Both the position numbers and the translations under genes were made by a program. The notes under the pieces were generated by a model that was not told the DNA's origin, ran no database searches, and worked only from the letters and a program-made list of their open reading frames with translations. From Parapedobacter luteus (GTDB taxonomy: Bacteria > Bacteroidota > Bacteroidia > Sphingobacteriales > Sphingobacteriaceae), in NCBI RefSeq assembly GCF_900168055.1, contig NZ_FUYS01000004.1:186001-250000 (forward strand): a stretch of 64,000 nucleotides of DNA. The letters are read 5' to 3'. Position 1 is the stretch's first letter; every line of letters starts with the position of its first letter. Below, piece after piece: positions 25,013-33,963 of the stretch.

Positions 25013-25780
25013 CTAATACGGCGGAGGGCTTACCGATGTCCATCCTCCGTCGACGATAAGTGTCTGTCCGGTAATGTGCCGCGCTTCTTCGCTGACCAGA
25101 AACAGCGCAGCCGCAGCGATATCGGCTGTGGTTGCTGGCCGCCCCATTGGCGTTAAACGTGACCAGACCGCTTCATATTCCCTATCCGTCACCGTCCGCT
25201 CTGTCAACGTCGCACCGGGGGCCACGGTGTTTACATTGATCCCGAACGGTCCCAACTCCACCACCAAGTGCTTTGCAAGCATCTCCAACGCTGCTTTGGA
25301 CATGCCGTAGGCTGCCAGGTTTTTGTGTGCCTGATGGCCCGTCGCCGAGGAAGTAAAGAGTATTGTCCCCCCTTTTCCCTGCGCAATGAATTGTTTGGCT
25401 ACCGCTTGCGCGAGGAAAAATGTACCGCCCAGGTTTACATCCATCACTTTGCGGAAGGATTCCGGCGAATACCCCAGGAAGTCACCAAACAAGGTGATTC
25501 CTGCATTGGCTATCGCAATATCGATACGCCCGGTTTCGGAAACAGCTGTCTCAACAAGCTGTGTAATGACCCTCAAGTCGCTTGAATCTCCCGGGCAAGC
25601 GATGCATTTCCCCACATCCTGTAGTTGCCGGGTAGCATCGGCCGTCAATGATTCGTCGATGTCGTTGAGTAACACGGTTGCTCCTTCGAGGGCCAACCGC
25701 TTGCATAGTTCAAAGCCGATGCCTTGGCCAGCACCGGTAACAATGGCCGTCTTGCCAATAAATCTTGTTGATGCCATCAA
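25013..25780 (-). CDS. SDR-family dehydrogenase, probably of a sugar or sugar acid
   Basis: 255 residues, classical short-chain dehydrogenase. The nucleotide-binding loop is TGAGQGIG, then NAGITLFGDF and the catalytic Ser (TSSATGHQAH) with the YGMSK Tyr/Lys pair. The C-terminal GQTLIVDGGWTS is the usual closing strand. An Asp in LLNDID at the end of strand 2 favours NAD over NADP. It is 29 bases downstream of the sugar-acid dehydratase on the same strand, so the probable substrate is an aldose or a 2-keto-3-deoxy acid of the same pathway (inference). Confidence 0.9.
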   Translation of the reverse strand: MMASTRFIGKTAIVTGAGQGIGFELCKRLALEGATVLLNDIDESLTADATRQLQDVGKCIACPGDSSDLRVITQLVETAVSETGRIDIAIANAGITLFGDFLGYSPESFRKVMDVNLGGTFFLAQAVAKQFIAQGKGGTILFTSSATGHQAHKNLAAYGMSKAALEMLAKHLVVELGPFGINVNTVAPGATLTERTVTDREYEAVWSRLTPMGRPATTADIAAAALFLVSEEARHITGQTLIVDGGWTSVSPPPY

Positions 25781-25809
25781 ATTCGGTAATTACGTATGCG
25801 TATCGTTAA

Positions 25810-27525
25810 TCAGTGTGAGTCGCGTGAAACCGTGCTCCCCGAACCGCCCTTCAGGAAGTCAAAATCGGCACCCAGATGAGCTTGCTCCACATGGTCTACA
25901 TACAGCTTGGCATACCCCCGTGTAAACGCGTTGGTGGCGTGTATGTGCGATGCCCTCCGTTTCTCCAGCTCAACGGCATCCACCAGCAGGTCAAGCCGCC
26001 GGCCAGCAACATCCAGCCTGATGAGATCGCCATCCTGTACAAGTGCAATCGTGCCTCCGTCGGCAGCCTCTGGCGATACGTGCAACACAACGGTCCCAAA
26101 CCCGGTTCCACTCATCCGGCCATCCGATATCCTTACCATATCCGTAATCCCCTTGGCAAGCAATTTCCTTGGCAACCCCATGTTCCCTACTTCCGGCATC
26201 CCCGGATAGCCTTTAGGCCCTACGTGCTTCAGCACTAAAACACTGTTTTCATCCACGTCGAGGTCAGGATCATCGATCTTGCGCTTATAATCCTCAATAT
26301 CTTCAAATACCACTGCTTTTCCTGTATGCTGCATCAGCCGCACGCTGGCGGCCGAAGGCTTAAGCACTCCACCGGCTTCACAGAGGTTGCCTTTCAGCAC
26401 TACCACACCCGAAATCTCATTAAAAGGCTGGTCCAGATCTGAGATGACGCTTCGGTTTAAACTTACTTTTCCGGCGATATTATCCCCTACGGTACGGCCA
26501 TTTACCGTGATGCAGTCCTTATGGAGATGTTTGTCGATGGCGTTCATCACTGCGGGCAGTCCACCAGCATAGTACAGGTCTTCCATAAAATAGTTGCCGG
26601 AGGGCTGCAAATTTGCCACCAGTGGAATATCCCTGGACAACACGTCGAAGTCATCTATCGTCAGCTGCACGCCAATCCTTCCGGCTATGGCGAGCAAGTG
26701 GATAACGAAATTGGTCGATCCGCCTATTGCCGCGTTTACCTTAATGGAATTTTCAAAAGCTTGGCGGATGAGTACGCTGGACAACGTTAAGCCATCGTTT
26801 ACCATCTCGACGATACGCCTGCCGGACAACTGGGCAAGCACTTTCCTGTTGGCGTCTGCTGCGGGTATCGCCGCATTTCCAGGCAACGTAAGCCCCAGCG
26901 ACTCAACCATGCATGCCATGGAAGAAGCCGTTCCCATTACCGCACAATGCCCCTGGCTCCTGCACAAACCGGCTTCCGCTAAATTCAACTCTTCCTCGGT
27001 CATGATACCCGTGCGCACGTCTTCCGAAAACCGCCATACATCGCTGGTGCCGATATCCCGTCCATTATACTTTCCTGTGAGCATGGGGCCACCCGACACG
27101 ACGAGCGTGGGAAGGTCAACGCTGCATGCACCCATCACCAATGACGGTGTCGTTTTGTCGCAGCCGCATAGCAAGACCACACCGTCAATGGGATTCGCTC
27201 GGATGGACTCTTCCACATCCATGCTGGCCAAGTTGCGGAATAGCATCGCCGTCGGCTTCATGAGGGTCTCACCCAGCGACATCACGGGAAACTCAACCGG
27301 ATATCCCCCGGCCTCAAGGACACCCCGCTTTACCGATTCGGCCAATTCCCTGAAATGCCCGTTGCACGGGGTAAGCTCCGACCAGGTGTTGCAGATACCA
27401 ATGATAGGCTTCCCTTTGAACTCGTAGTCGGGTATCCCCTGGTTCTTCATCCATGCACGGTAAATAAATCCGTCTTTCCCCTTTCTACCGAACCATTCTT
27501 GACTCCTTAATGATTTCGCAGACAT
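25810..27525 (-). CDS. IlvD/Edd-family sugar-acid dehydratase (arabonate/xylonate dehydratase type)
   Basis: 571 residues from MSAKSLRSQEWFG. The N-terminus (LRSQEWFGRKGKDGFIYRAW, GICNTWSELTPCNGHFRELA) matches L-arabonate and related aldonate dehydratases rather than IlvD of branched-chain synthesis. The three Fe-S cysteine regions are visible: GICNTW, LLCGCDKTTPS and CRSQGHCAVMGTASS. It removes water from an aldonate to give a 2-keto-3-deoxy acid. An in-frame TTG at 27579 is inside a perfect -7 promoter box (27577-27584), so I chose the ATG at 27525. The SDR gene follows. Together they form two steps of a non-phosphorylated sugar oxidation route. Confidence 0.92.
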   Translation of the reverse strand: MSAKSLRSQEWFGRKGKDGFIYRAWMKNQGIPDYEFKGKPIIGICNTWSELTPCNGHFRELAESVKRGVLEAGGYPVEFPVMSLGETLMKPTAMLFRNLASMDVEESIRANPIDGVVLLCGCDKTTPSLVMGACSVDLPTLVVSGGPMLTGKYNGRDIGTSDVWRFSEDVRTGIMTEEELNLAEAGLCRSQGHCAVMGTASSMACMVESLGLTLPGNAAIPAADANRKVLAQLSGRRIVEMVNDGLTLSSVLIRQAFENSIKVNAAIGGSTNFVIHLLAIAGRIGVQLTIDDFDVLSRDIPLVANLQPSGNYFMEDLYYAGGLPAVMNAIDKHLHKDCITVNGRTVGDNIAGKVSLNRSVISDLDQPFNEISGVVVLKGNLCEAGGVLKPSAASVRLMQHTGKAVVFEDIEDYKRKIDDPDLDVDENSVLVLKHVGPKGYPGMPEVGNMGLPRKLLAKGITDMVRISDGRMSGTGFGTVVLHVSPEAADGGTIALVQDGDLIRLDVAGRRLDLLVDAVELEKRRASHIHATNAFTRGYAKLYVDHVEQAHLGADFDFLKGGSGSTVSRDSH

Positions 27526-27576
27526 TGAAAATATGTTTAGTTTATAATTAGCAGGTATAGTTAAAGCTACTTCGCT

Positions 27577-27584
27577 CAAAGCTA
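27577..27584 (-). promoter_or_regulatory. -7 element of the dehydratase-SDR operon
   Basis: TAGCTTTG on the minus strand, 51 bases before the ATG. It shows that the longer reading frame start is not used. No -33 TTG at standard spacing. Confidence 0.5.
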
Positions 27585-27701
27585 TAAAAAATTTCCGAGT
27601 TTACCGTGCCTACGATACAACAGCGGTTTGACGGCCCAATCATTTAATTAGAAAATTTTTGTTTTCACTGGCCAAAAATTCCTTAATCGGATTTTTTGTA
27701 G

Positions 27702-27709
27702 TAGGTTTG
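27702..27709 (+). promoter_or_regulatory. -7 element of the DHH-FKBP operon
   Basis: TAGGTTTG, perfect TAnnTTTG, 18 bases before the ATG at 27728. The -33 element is weak. Confidence 0.5.
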
Positions 27710-27727
27710 CACACTTTTAGCAATTGA

Positions 27728-28738
27728 ATGTTTACACCGGAAGCGCTTAAGAAGGAGCTGGCCAAACCGAAGCATATCGTTGTCACCACGCACCATAAAC
27801 CTGATGGGGATGCATTGGGCTCATCGTTGGCTGTCTACCATTGGCTGAAAGCCAAGGGCCACGCCGTACACGTCATCGTCCCATCCGACTTTGCCGCTTT
27901 TCTTGATTGGATGCCCGGCAGGCAGGATGTAAAGATATATTTGGACGATAAAGCGGCCCATGACGCATTGATTGCCGAAGCCGACTTCATCTACTGCCTT
28001 GACTTCAACGGATTGGCTCGCATCCACGCGATGGAGGAAGCGGTAAGGCAAGCCCCGGGTGCCAAAATCATGATTGACCATCATCTCGAGCCGGAAAATT
28101 TCGATGACTATCGGCATTGGGATAGCCAGGCCGCCGCTTCTGCACAGCTGGTGTACGACTTCATTGCCAATGTCATGGACGAACATCAGTCCATCACGCC
28201 AGACATCGCCACATGCCTGTATACGGGCATCATGACGGATACTGGTTCTTTCCGGTTTCAGACGACCACGCCGGCTACACACCTCATTGCGGCAGACCTC
28301 ATCACGCTGGGCGCACAAAATTGGAAAATACACGAGGCAGTATATAACAGCTACACCGAAAACCGCCTTAAGTTTCTCGGGTTCTGCTTGTTGAACAGGC
28401 TTGAAGTACTCCACGAGTATCGTACCGCACTATTCAGCATCTCCCGTGAAGACCTCAATCGGTTCCAAATCACGACCGGCGATACGGAGGGGCTGGTAAA
28501 TTATGCCCTTGCCATCAGCGGCATGAAGCTTGCGGCATTAATTATCGATCGCACCGAACAGGTAAAGCTCTCGCTGCGTTCCGTGGGGGACTTCCCCTGC
28601 AATGAGGTATGCAAAACGCATTTCAACGGCGGCGGGCATCGCAATGCAGCCGGAGGAAATTCAAATGAACCACTGACGAACGTGGTACTGAAATTCAAAT
28701 CGATATTGCCGGAATATAAAGCACTTTTAATACCATAA
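27728..28738 (+). CDS. DHH-family phosphoesterase (NrnA-like nanoRNase / pAp phosphatase)
   Basis: 336 residues. The N-terminal DHH domain has THHKPDGDALGSS (metal ligands), CLDFNGL and the DHH triad itself in MIDHHLEP. The C-terminal DHHA1 domain ends with the substrate loop HFNGGGHRNAAGG. NrnA-type enzymes degrade 2-5 nucleotide RNAs and often dephosphorylate pAp. The length fits. It is followed after 19 bases by an FKBP isomerase lipoprotein, an arrangement I recognise as frequent in Sphingobacteriia, though the functional tie is unclear. Confidence 0.93.
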   Translation: MFTPEALKKELAKPKHIVVTTHHKPDGDALGSSLAVYHWLKAKGHAVHVIVPSDFAAFLDWMPGRQDVKIYLDDKAAHDALIAEADFIYCLDFNGLARIHAMEEAVRQAPGAKIMIDHHLEPENFDDYRHWDSQAAASAQLVYDFIANVMDEHQSITPDIATCLYTGIMTDTGSFRFQTTTPATHLIAADLITLGAQNWKIHEAVYNSYTENRLKFLGFCLLNRLEVLHEYRTALFSISREDLNRFQITTGDTEGLVNYALAISGMKLAALIIDRTEQVKLSLRSVGDFPCNEVCKTHFNGGGHRNAAGGNSNEPLTNVVLKFKSILPEYKALLIP

Positions 28739-28757
28739 TTTTAATTACACACAAAAA

Positions 28758-29714
28758 ATGAAGAAATCAATTTTTAGTTTAGGGCTTGCAATCGTTGTGC
28801 TGGCCGGTGCCTGCCAGCAATTCAAGACGGGTGAAGGGGGTTTGAAATACAAAATCGTGAAGGATAACGGCCAGCCAAAAGCACAGACGGGAGATTTGCT
28901 ATCCGTAAACCTGACCGTCACAACCGACAGGGACTCCTTGCTTTCCAGCACCTACAAAATCGGATTGCCGCAGATCGTGACAATTGCGGCCGACTCACTG
29001 CCGGGCCTGTATCCCGGCGATTACAATTCCATGTTTAAGATGCTGGGCGAAGGCGACAGCGCCGTATTCCAACTTGATCTGGACACCATGGCGGCCAAAA
29101 CTATGCAGCCGAAGCCGGATTTTGCCAATAAATACGTAACCTTCAATGTGAAGGTAAACAAGCATTTCAAAAAGGGCGAATTAACAGACAGCGCATTATA
29201 CGCCGAAGTAAACACCTATTTCGATGCTGAAATCGAAAAATTGAAAGCGTCAGAAGAAAGCAAAATCAACAATTACATCGAGAAGAACAATTTAGAGCCA
29301 TTGAAAACGGCATCCGGACTGCAATACATCATTACCGAAGAAGGTACCGGTGAAAAGCCTGTTGCCGGAGATACCGTGAAGGTCAACTACACAGGTGCAT
29401 TGGTAGCTTCCGGAGATGTATTCGACACCTCCATCAAGGAAGTGGCCGAAAAGAATAAGATATTTAATCCGATGCGCCCGTATGAGCCTGCCAAATTTGC
29501 CATTGGCGTACGCCAGGTCATCCCCGGTTGGGACGAAGGCTTATTGCTGTTGCCTAAGGGAACGAAGGCTAAGCTCATCATCCCTTCGCAGTTGGGCTAC
29601 GGCGAACGCGGCGATGGACGTGGTGTCATCCCGCCTTTCGCACCGTTGGTTTTCGACGTCGAGCTTATCGACATCCTTAAGCCTGCAGCACAGGATACCA
29701 CCGCGCAGCAATAA
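28758..29714 (+). CDS. FKBP-type peptidyl-prolyl isomerase lipoprotein with two FKBP-like domains
   Basis: 318 residues. The signal ends in the lipobox LAGAC (Cys19), so the protein is anchored in the periplasm or outer membrane. Residues ~25-140 form a degenerate FKBP-like domain (GGLKYKIVKDN, LLSVNLTV, GDSAVFQLDLD). Residues ~185-305 are a canonical FKBP with GDTVKVNYTGALV, VIPGWDEGLLLLPKG, PSQLGYGERG and FDVELIDI, containing a ~20-residue insert between DTS and PAKFAIG. It assists folding of exported proteins. It is second in an operon with the DHH gene, closed by the terminator at 29721-29748. Confidence 0.94.
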   Translation: MKKSIFSLGLAIVVLAGACQQFKTGEGGLKYKIVKDNGQPKAQTGDLLSVNLTVTTDRDSLLSSTYKIGLPQIVTIAADSLPGLYPGDYNSMFKMLGEGDSAVFQLDLDTMAAKTMQPKPDFANKYVTFNVKVNKHFKKGELTDSALYAEVNTYFDAEIEKLKASEESKINNYIEKNNLEPLKTASGLQYIITEEGTGEKPVAGDTVKVNYTGALVASGDVFDTSIKEVAEKNKIFNPMRPYEPAKFAIGVRQVIPGWDEGLLLLPKGTKAKLIIPSQLGYGERGDGRGVIPPFAPLVFDVELIDILKPAAQDTTAQQ

Positions 29715-29720
29715 AAAAAC

Positions 29721-29748
29721 AGAACGCCTTCCACCCGGAAGGCGTTCT
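29721..29748 (+). terminator. Terminator after the DHH-FKBP operon
   Basis: Ten-pair stem AGAACGCCTT/AAGGCGTTCT with an 8-base loop, seven bases past the stop. The T-tract after it is poor (TGCTTTGG) but the stem is strong. Confidence 0.75.
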
Positions 29749-29796
29749 TGCTTTGGACACATTGCCGGCTCCGGCAACGAAATGCCCGCCGGCATG

Positions 29797-29826
29797 TTGC
29801 ATATAAAAGGAATTTATCTAAGTTTG
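29797..29826 (+). promoter_or_regulatory. Promoter of tatD-ansA
   Basis: TTG at 29797-29799, 19 bases, TAAGTTTG at 29819-29826: a full consensus promoter. The ATG is only 4 bases after the -7 box, so the message is probably leaderless. Confidence 0.7.
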
Positions 29827-29830
29827 CGTC

Positions 29831-30607
29831 ATGGCAAGCATTTCACTGACCGATACCCATACGCACATCAATTATCTATATGGCACGCCGGAGTTAGATC
29901 ATCAGATGCAACGCTGTTTGGCCAATGGCGTACAGCAACTGCTACTTCCCAATGTGGATAGCGGTTCAATCTCCCAGGTATTGGATACCGCCGCCGCTTA
30001 TCCGGACAACTGCTATCCCATGATGGGGTTGCATCCCTGCGATGTAAAAACGGATTACCTCACCCAATTGGCCACCATCGAAAAAACAATAGCCAACCAT
30101 AGCGTCTACGGCATTGGCGAGATCGGCATTGACCTCCACTGGGACAAAACGACCTTACCGCTACAACAGGAGGCTTTCCGCATACAAACCGGATGGGCCA
30201 AAGCCTTAGGATTGCCGGTATCCATACACTGCCGGAATGCTTTTGACGAGCTCTTCCAGTTACTCGACGAGGTGCAGGACGGGCGACTCACCGGTGTACT
30301 ACATTGCTTCACGGGAAATAAGGAACAAGCCCAACGCACGATCGCCCTGGGGTTACATTTGGGTATCGGCGGGGTGGTTACCTATAAAAATGCCGGGCTT
30401 GATACGGTCGTCGCCGCACTAGGTCTCGAACACCTCGTCCTGGAGACCGACTCACCCTATCTCGCACCGGTGCCGTATCGCGGCAAAAAGAATGAAAGCA
30501 GTTATCTATTGTATATTGCACAAAAAGTTGCAGATTTGCACGGCGTACCATTAGAAGCCGTGGCCGCTGCCACCACGGCAAACGCTAAGCGGGTTTTTGG
30601 GATTTAG
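29831..30607 (+). CDS. TatD-family metal-dependent deoxyribonuclease
   Basis: 258 residues, amidohydrolase-type barrel. Metal ligands are visible in order: DTHTHINYL, GEIGIDLHWD, SIHCRNAFDE, LHCFTGNKEQA and ETDSPYLAP. TatD enzymes are 3'-5' DNases / hydrolases involved in DNA clean-up and repair. It shares a promoter (29797-29826) with the asparaginase gene, which follows after 35 bases. Confidence 0.94.
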   Translation: MASISLTDTHTHINYLYGTPELDHQMQRCLANGVQQLLLPNVDSGSISQVLDTAAAYPDNCYPMMGLHPCDVKTDYLTQLATIEKTIANHSVYGIGEIGIDLHWDKTTLPLQQEAFRIQTGWAKALGLPVSIHCRNAFDELFQLLDEVQDGRLTGVLHCFTGNKEQAQRTIALGLHLGIGGVVTYKNAGLDTVVAALGLEHLVLETDSPYLAPVPYRGKKNESSYLLYIAQKVADLHGVPLEAVAAATTANAKRVFGI

Positions 30608-30642
30608 CCCGCACCAGTCAAGATAACCATAACACTAACCGG

Positions 30643-31659
30643 ATGAATAATATATTCGTAATTTACACGGGAGGGACTATTGGAATGGTCAAAGACGAAC
30701 AGAACGGCACGTTTATGCCATTCGACTTCGACTTGATCGCCAAGAATATTCCCGAACTTGCACGGCTCAATTACAACCTCAGTGTACATTCGTTTACCCC
30801 CATTATCGATTCATCCAATATGCAGCCCGCCATTTGGCTGGAAATGGCCAGTATCATTAAGGACAACTACGATGAATATGATGGCTTCGTTATTCTCCAC
30901 GGCTCAGACACCATGGCATTTTCAGCATCGGCACTGAGTTTCATGCTTGAAGGGCTCCAAAAACCCGTGATTCTGTCGGGCTCACAGCTGCCCATCGGTG
31001 AGATCCGCACGGATGCCCGCGAAAATCTCATCACCGCCCTGGAGCTTGCATCAGCCAAGAAAAAAGGGCGATCCCTCATCCATGAGGTATGCATATTCTT
31101 CGACAACAAGCTCTTCCGGGGCAATCGTTCGTTCAAATACAATTCGGCCAAATTCGAGGCATTCCGATCACCCAATTACCCGGTGTTGGTCGAAGCGGGG
31201 GTACACCTGAAGTATAACCAAGAAGCACTGCTCGACAACAGTGACAAGGAATTTATTCTACACACCAAGCTGGATAATGCCGTATCGGTGCTTAAGTTAT
31301 ATCCCGGTATCAGTCCGCAGGTGGTACGCGCTGTACTCGAATCCGAGGCCAGGTCCGTCATTATGGAAACCTTTGGCTCAGGAAACACAACTACCGCACA
31401 ATGGTTCCTTGATCTGATCGGCGAGGCTATCCGCAACGGTAAGAATATCCTCAACATTTCCCAATGCAAAGTCGGCAGCGTCGAACTGGGGCGCTATGAA
31501 ACCAGCAAGTACCTTAAGGAAATGGGTGTGCTCAGCGGCTATGACATGACGTTTGAGGCTGCCGTAACCAAGCTCATGTACCTGCAGGGCGAGTTTGAAA
31601 GCCAAAGCGACGTAGCCTACTGGGCTGAACAGAACATCCGGGGAGAACTTACGGCATAA
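30643..31659 (+). CDS. ansA: Type I (cytoplasmic) L-asparaginase
   Basis: 338 residues converting L-asparagine to aspartate and ammonia. The first catalytic threonine is in the YTGGTIGMV block at the N-terminus, the second in LHGSDTMAFSASALSF. The hinge/allosteric part is ILSGSQLPIGEIRTDARENL. No signal peptide is present, so it is the cytoplasmic type. It follows tatD by 35 bases and converges on the NTF2-like gene with only 9 bases between stops. Confidence 0.95.
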   Translation: MNNIFVIYTGGTIGMVKDEQNGTFMPFDFDLIAKNIPELARLNYNLSVHSFTPIIDSSNMQPAIWLEMASIIKDNYDEYDGFVILHGSDTMAFSASALSFMLEGLQKPVILSGSQLPIGEIRTDARENLITALELASAKKKGRSLIHEVCIFFDNKLFRGNRSFKYNSAKFEAFRSPNYPVLVEAGVHLKYNQEALLDNSDKEFILHTKLDNAVSVLKLYPGISPQVVRAVLESEARSVIMETFGSGNTTTAQWFLDLIGEAIRNGKNILNISQCKVGSVELGRYETSKYLKEMGVLSGYDMTFEAAVTKLMYLQGEFESQSDVAYWAEQNIRGELTA

Positions 31660-31668
31660 ACGGTACGG

Positions 31669-32115
31669 CTACCTGTCCGTTTTCACCGCCTGCCTGGCAA
31701 GCAGCTTCCATTGCCCCCCGGCATGTTGCCAAACCGTCAATACATGCAAGCGGATTGTGGCACGCGGCTTACCGGCATCCTCCGTTTCGGCATCCAATTG
31801 ATGGCGTACAATCGCAACATCCCCTGAAGTGGTGACCTGCTGATCCGAAAGCCGGATGTCCAGGAAGTTGGAGGTACCGTCGACCAACGCCGATATAAAT
31901 TCCTCCTTGTTTTCTATTAAGCCGCTGGAATGCCCATAGGTGAGCGACGCAGCGGTCAACTGGTCCAGTGCCTCTGCATCGGCTTCGACCAACGCCTTTT
32001 TGAAAGCTTCGATTGTACCCGCTATGGATGGTTCCTGGCCCGAGTCCGGATTGCCTGGATTACAGGCAATCAATCCCACGACGGCCAATACAATCATTAA
32101 TTTATACCTTTTCAT
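31669..32115 (-). CDS. NTF2-like (DUF4440) lipoprotein, last gene of the SusCD operon
   Basis: 148 residues from the second of two adjacent ATGs (32118 or 32115). A lipoprotein signal ends at LIAC. The mature domain is an NTF2-like cone: IEAFKKALVEADAEALDQL (helix 1), TYGHSSGLIENKEEFISAL, then the strands AIVRHQLDAET, TIRLHVLTVWQHAGGQWKLLARQAV. DUF4440 domains bind or process small ligands. Its start overlaps the end of the aldolase gene by about 14 bases, so translation is coupled and it belongs to the utilisation operon. Its exact role is unknown. Confidence 0.88.
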   Translation of the reverse strand: MKRYKLMIVLAVVGLIACNPGNPDSGQEPSIAGTIEAFKKALVEADAEALDQLTAASLTYGHSSGLIENKEEFISALVDGTSNFLDIRLSDQQVTTSGDVAIVRHQLDAETEDAGKPRATIRLHVLTVWQHAGGQWKLLARQAVKTDR

Positions 32116-32881
32116 CATTCAGTTGTTTATACCATGTTATCATATCCTGATATCCCTTCCGCAATATAGCCAAATCCGAATCCACGGCCATGCAACGGTA
32201 TCCCATGGACACGAAGTTAGCAAAATCATCCCTATTGCGCAAAAGGATCCCAGCTTGCTTACCGTGCACTTCGGCCGCGCGTGCCACCTGCTCCAACGCC
32301 TCCTCAAAGCCCAGCTTATCTCCCGCAGGCTGATGAGCCAGTGCCAGCTTCAGATCCCCCGGTCCTACAAATAAGATATCCACGCCATCTACGGCCGCTA
32401 TCTCGTGTGCATGGCGTACCCCCGCTACATCCTCTATCTGAGCAAGAAATAGGGGTTTGACATCGCGCGGGTCTACCGGAGGCTCCAAGCCATACCGATA
32501 GGTACGCACCGTAGTCGAATAACCCCGGTGCCCCATAGGCGGATACCGCATCGCCGCCACACATTCAGCCGCCTGCCGCGCAGACGTGACGTGTGGCAGC
32601 ATAATGCCGTCAGCACCCCAGTCCAGCACCCGGGCTATTGTAGCGGCCTGCAGGTCGGGCACCCGGACAATCGCACAGGGCTCCCTGCCGCCGATGGTTC
32701 GCAAGAGCTCGGGAAGCTGCGCTTCGGGCGCGCTTCCATGTTCGAGATCGAGCAAAAGCCAGTCAAAAGGAAACTGCGCGGCGAGGTCCACGACGACCGG
32801 AGATCCGATGCTCAGCCAAGTCCCCAAGGTGACCGAGCCATCCAGAAATCGGTCATATTTTCTAACGTCGTATTTGTTCAT
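32102..32881 (-). CDS. HpcH/HpaI-family class II aldolase (2-keto-3-deoxy acid aldolase type)
   Basis: 259 residues. The HpcH/HpaI barrel features are DWLLLDLEHG, VRVPDLQ, GADGIMLPHVTSARQAAE, MGHRGYSTTVR, AQIEDVAGV and LFVGPGDLKLAL. These enzymes cleave 2-keto-3-deoxy sugar acids or 4-hydroxy-2-oxo acids to pyruvate plus an aldehyde, with a divalent metal held by Glu and Asp. There is no signal peptide, so it is cytosolic. Its ATG overlaps the kinase stop (ATGA, 32878-32881). It is thus translationally coupled to the kinase and transporter of the SusCD operon, implying that the imported product is finally split here. Confidence 0.92.
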   Translation of the reverse strand: MNKYDVRKYDRFLDGSVTLGTWLSIGSPVVVDLAAQFPFDWLLLDLEHGSAPEAQLPELLRTIGGREPCAIVRVPDLQAATIARVLDWGADGIMLPHVTSARQAAECVAAMRYPPMGHRGYSTTVRTYRYGLEPPVDPRDVKPLFLAQIEDVAGVRHAHEIAAVDGVDILFVGPGDLKLALAHQPAGDKLGFEEALEQVARAAEVHGKQAGILLRNRDDFANFVSMGYRCMAVDSDLAILRKGYQDMITWYKQLNDEKV

Positions 32882-33963
32882 AATGTGTCAATTGATTTAT
32901 CTCCCCGTAGGCCTTCGCAAGCACTGTCTATACGATCAAGCGTGAATTGTTTAAGGCCTTTATGTTTCGGATTGTTCAAGAAAAACTTGTCCGACTTTTC
33001 AAAATAATTTCCTTTCACCCGGATGACGGACTTGAAGATGATATTGCGCAGCAGGTGCAACCAGAACCGCTGCTCGAAATCAGGAGGCAGGGCTTTCACG
33101 CGCTGATAGCCAGCTATGGCCGATAGCACCACGTCGCCGGAATGGAAGCACCCCAATAAAGAAAGGTCATCAGTCGGATCGCCAGACACGGCATCGTCCC
33201 AGTCAATAACGGCGGTAATCTGATTATCATTTCCGAGAATATTCCATAGCGCGAGGTCCTTATGCACCAGACATCCGGTGTCCAACTGGAGCAAGGGTCT
33301 GAAGCCGTTTACCAACTCCTTTAATTCGGCAACCTTATATGCGCTGATGAATCCACTGGCACGAAGATACTCCAGATGCACATCCCAATTCAGGAAAAAG
33401 TACTGCTCATAAGCATCATGATACCCTTCCAATCTACCCACCGAATGCAGCACATCAGGATTGAAAAGCCCGTATTTTCCCGGTTGTATGGATTGCCAAA
33501 GCGCCACATACCTCCCAATTGTGCCCGCCACAGCCAGTAGGTCCAGCTCACCCCGCTTGTCTACCACATTCAAGTCGCTACTGTCTACGCAGTCCATCAC
33601 CTGAATGGCAAAAGGAACCACCGTGCGCGATACATCGGTGAGATAGATCAACGGGCAGGGAATGCCCTGCTGCCTTACCATCTCCATGACCTTCGACTCT
33701 ACAGCCATGTAGTTGTCACCCTCAGGGCCGTTTTCCAGCCGAACGAAATAGTCACCGTCCGGATAATGTGCCGTGAAGGTAATGTGATTGCCCTGCCCGT
33801 TTGCAGGTTCGATGTTGATAAGCCCATTCCTGAAATGACGGTTGAGGTAGTCACGCACCTGAATGGTGATTTCCGGTAGCGACGAACCGGCAGTACTGCG
33901 GGTATTCTCGGAAGCAAAAGCGCGGTCCGATTTCCAATAGTAAATATTCTTGCGCCCAGCCAT
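32878..33963 (-). CDS. APH/choline-kinase-fold phosphotransferase
   Basis: 361 residues of the aminoglycoside phosphotransferase/homoserine kinase fold. The N-lobe carries GNHITFTAHYPDGDYFVRLENG and AVESKVMEMVRQQGIPCPLIY. The catalytic loop is VHKDLALWNILG (HxDxxxxN) and the metal site is AVIDWDDAVSGDPTDD. Such enzymes phosphorylate small alcohols or sugars. Being cytosolic and wedged between the transporter (start ATG overlaps its TAA as TAATG) and an aldolase, it probably phosphorylates the imported substrate (inference). An antibiotic-resistance role is unlikely in this context. Confidence 0.9.
   Translation of the reverse strand: MAGRKNIYYWKSDRAFASENTRSTAGSSLPEITIQVRDYLNRHFRNGLINIEPANGQGNHITFTAHYPDGDYFVRLENGPEGDNYMAVESKVMEMVRQQGIPCPLIYLTDVSRTVVPFAIQVMDCVDSSDLNVVDKRGELDLLAVAGTIGRYVALWQSIQPGKYGLFNPDVLHSVGRLEGYHDAYEQYFFLNWDVHLEYLRASGFISAYKVAELKELVNGFRPLLQLDTGCLVHKDLALWNILGNDNQITAVIDWDDAVSGDPTDDLSLLGCFHSGDVVLSAIAGYQRVKALPPDFEQRFWLHLLRNIIFKSVIRVKGNYFEKSDKFFLNNPKHKGLKQFTLDRIDSACEGLRGDKSIDTL

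Noticed and set aside
27526-27579. Longer dehydratase start at TTG 27579
   Set aside because: The TTG is part of TAGCTTTG, a -7 box, so it would not be in the message.
31658-31684. Weak hairpin AAACGG/CCGTTT between ansA and the NTF2-like gene
   Set aside because: Six-pair stem with a 13-base loop and short T-run. It may be a bidirectional terminator but support is too weak.
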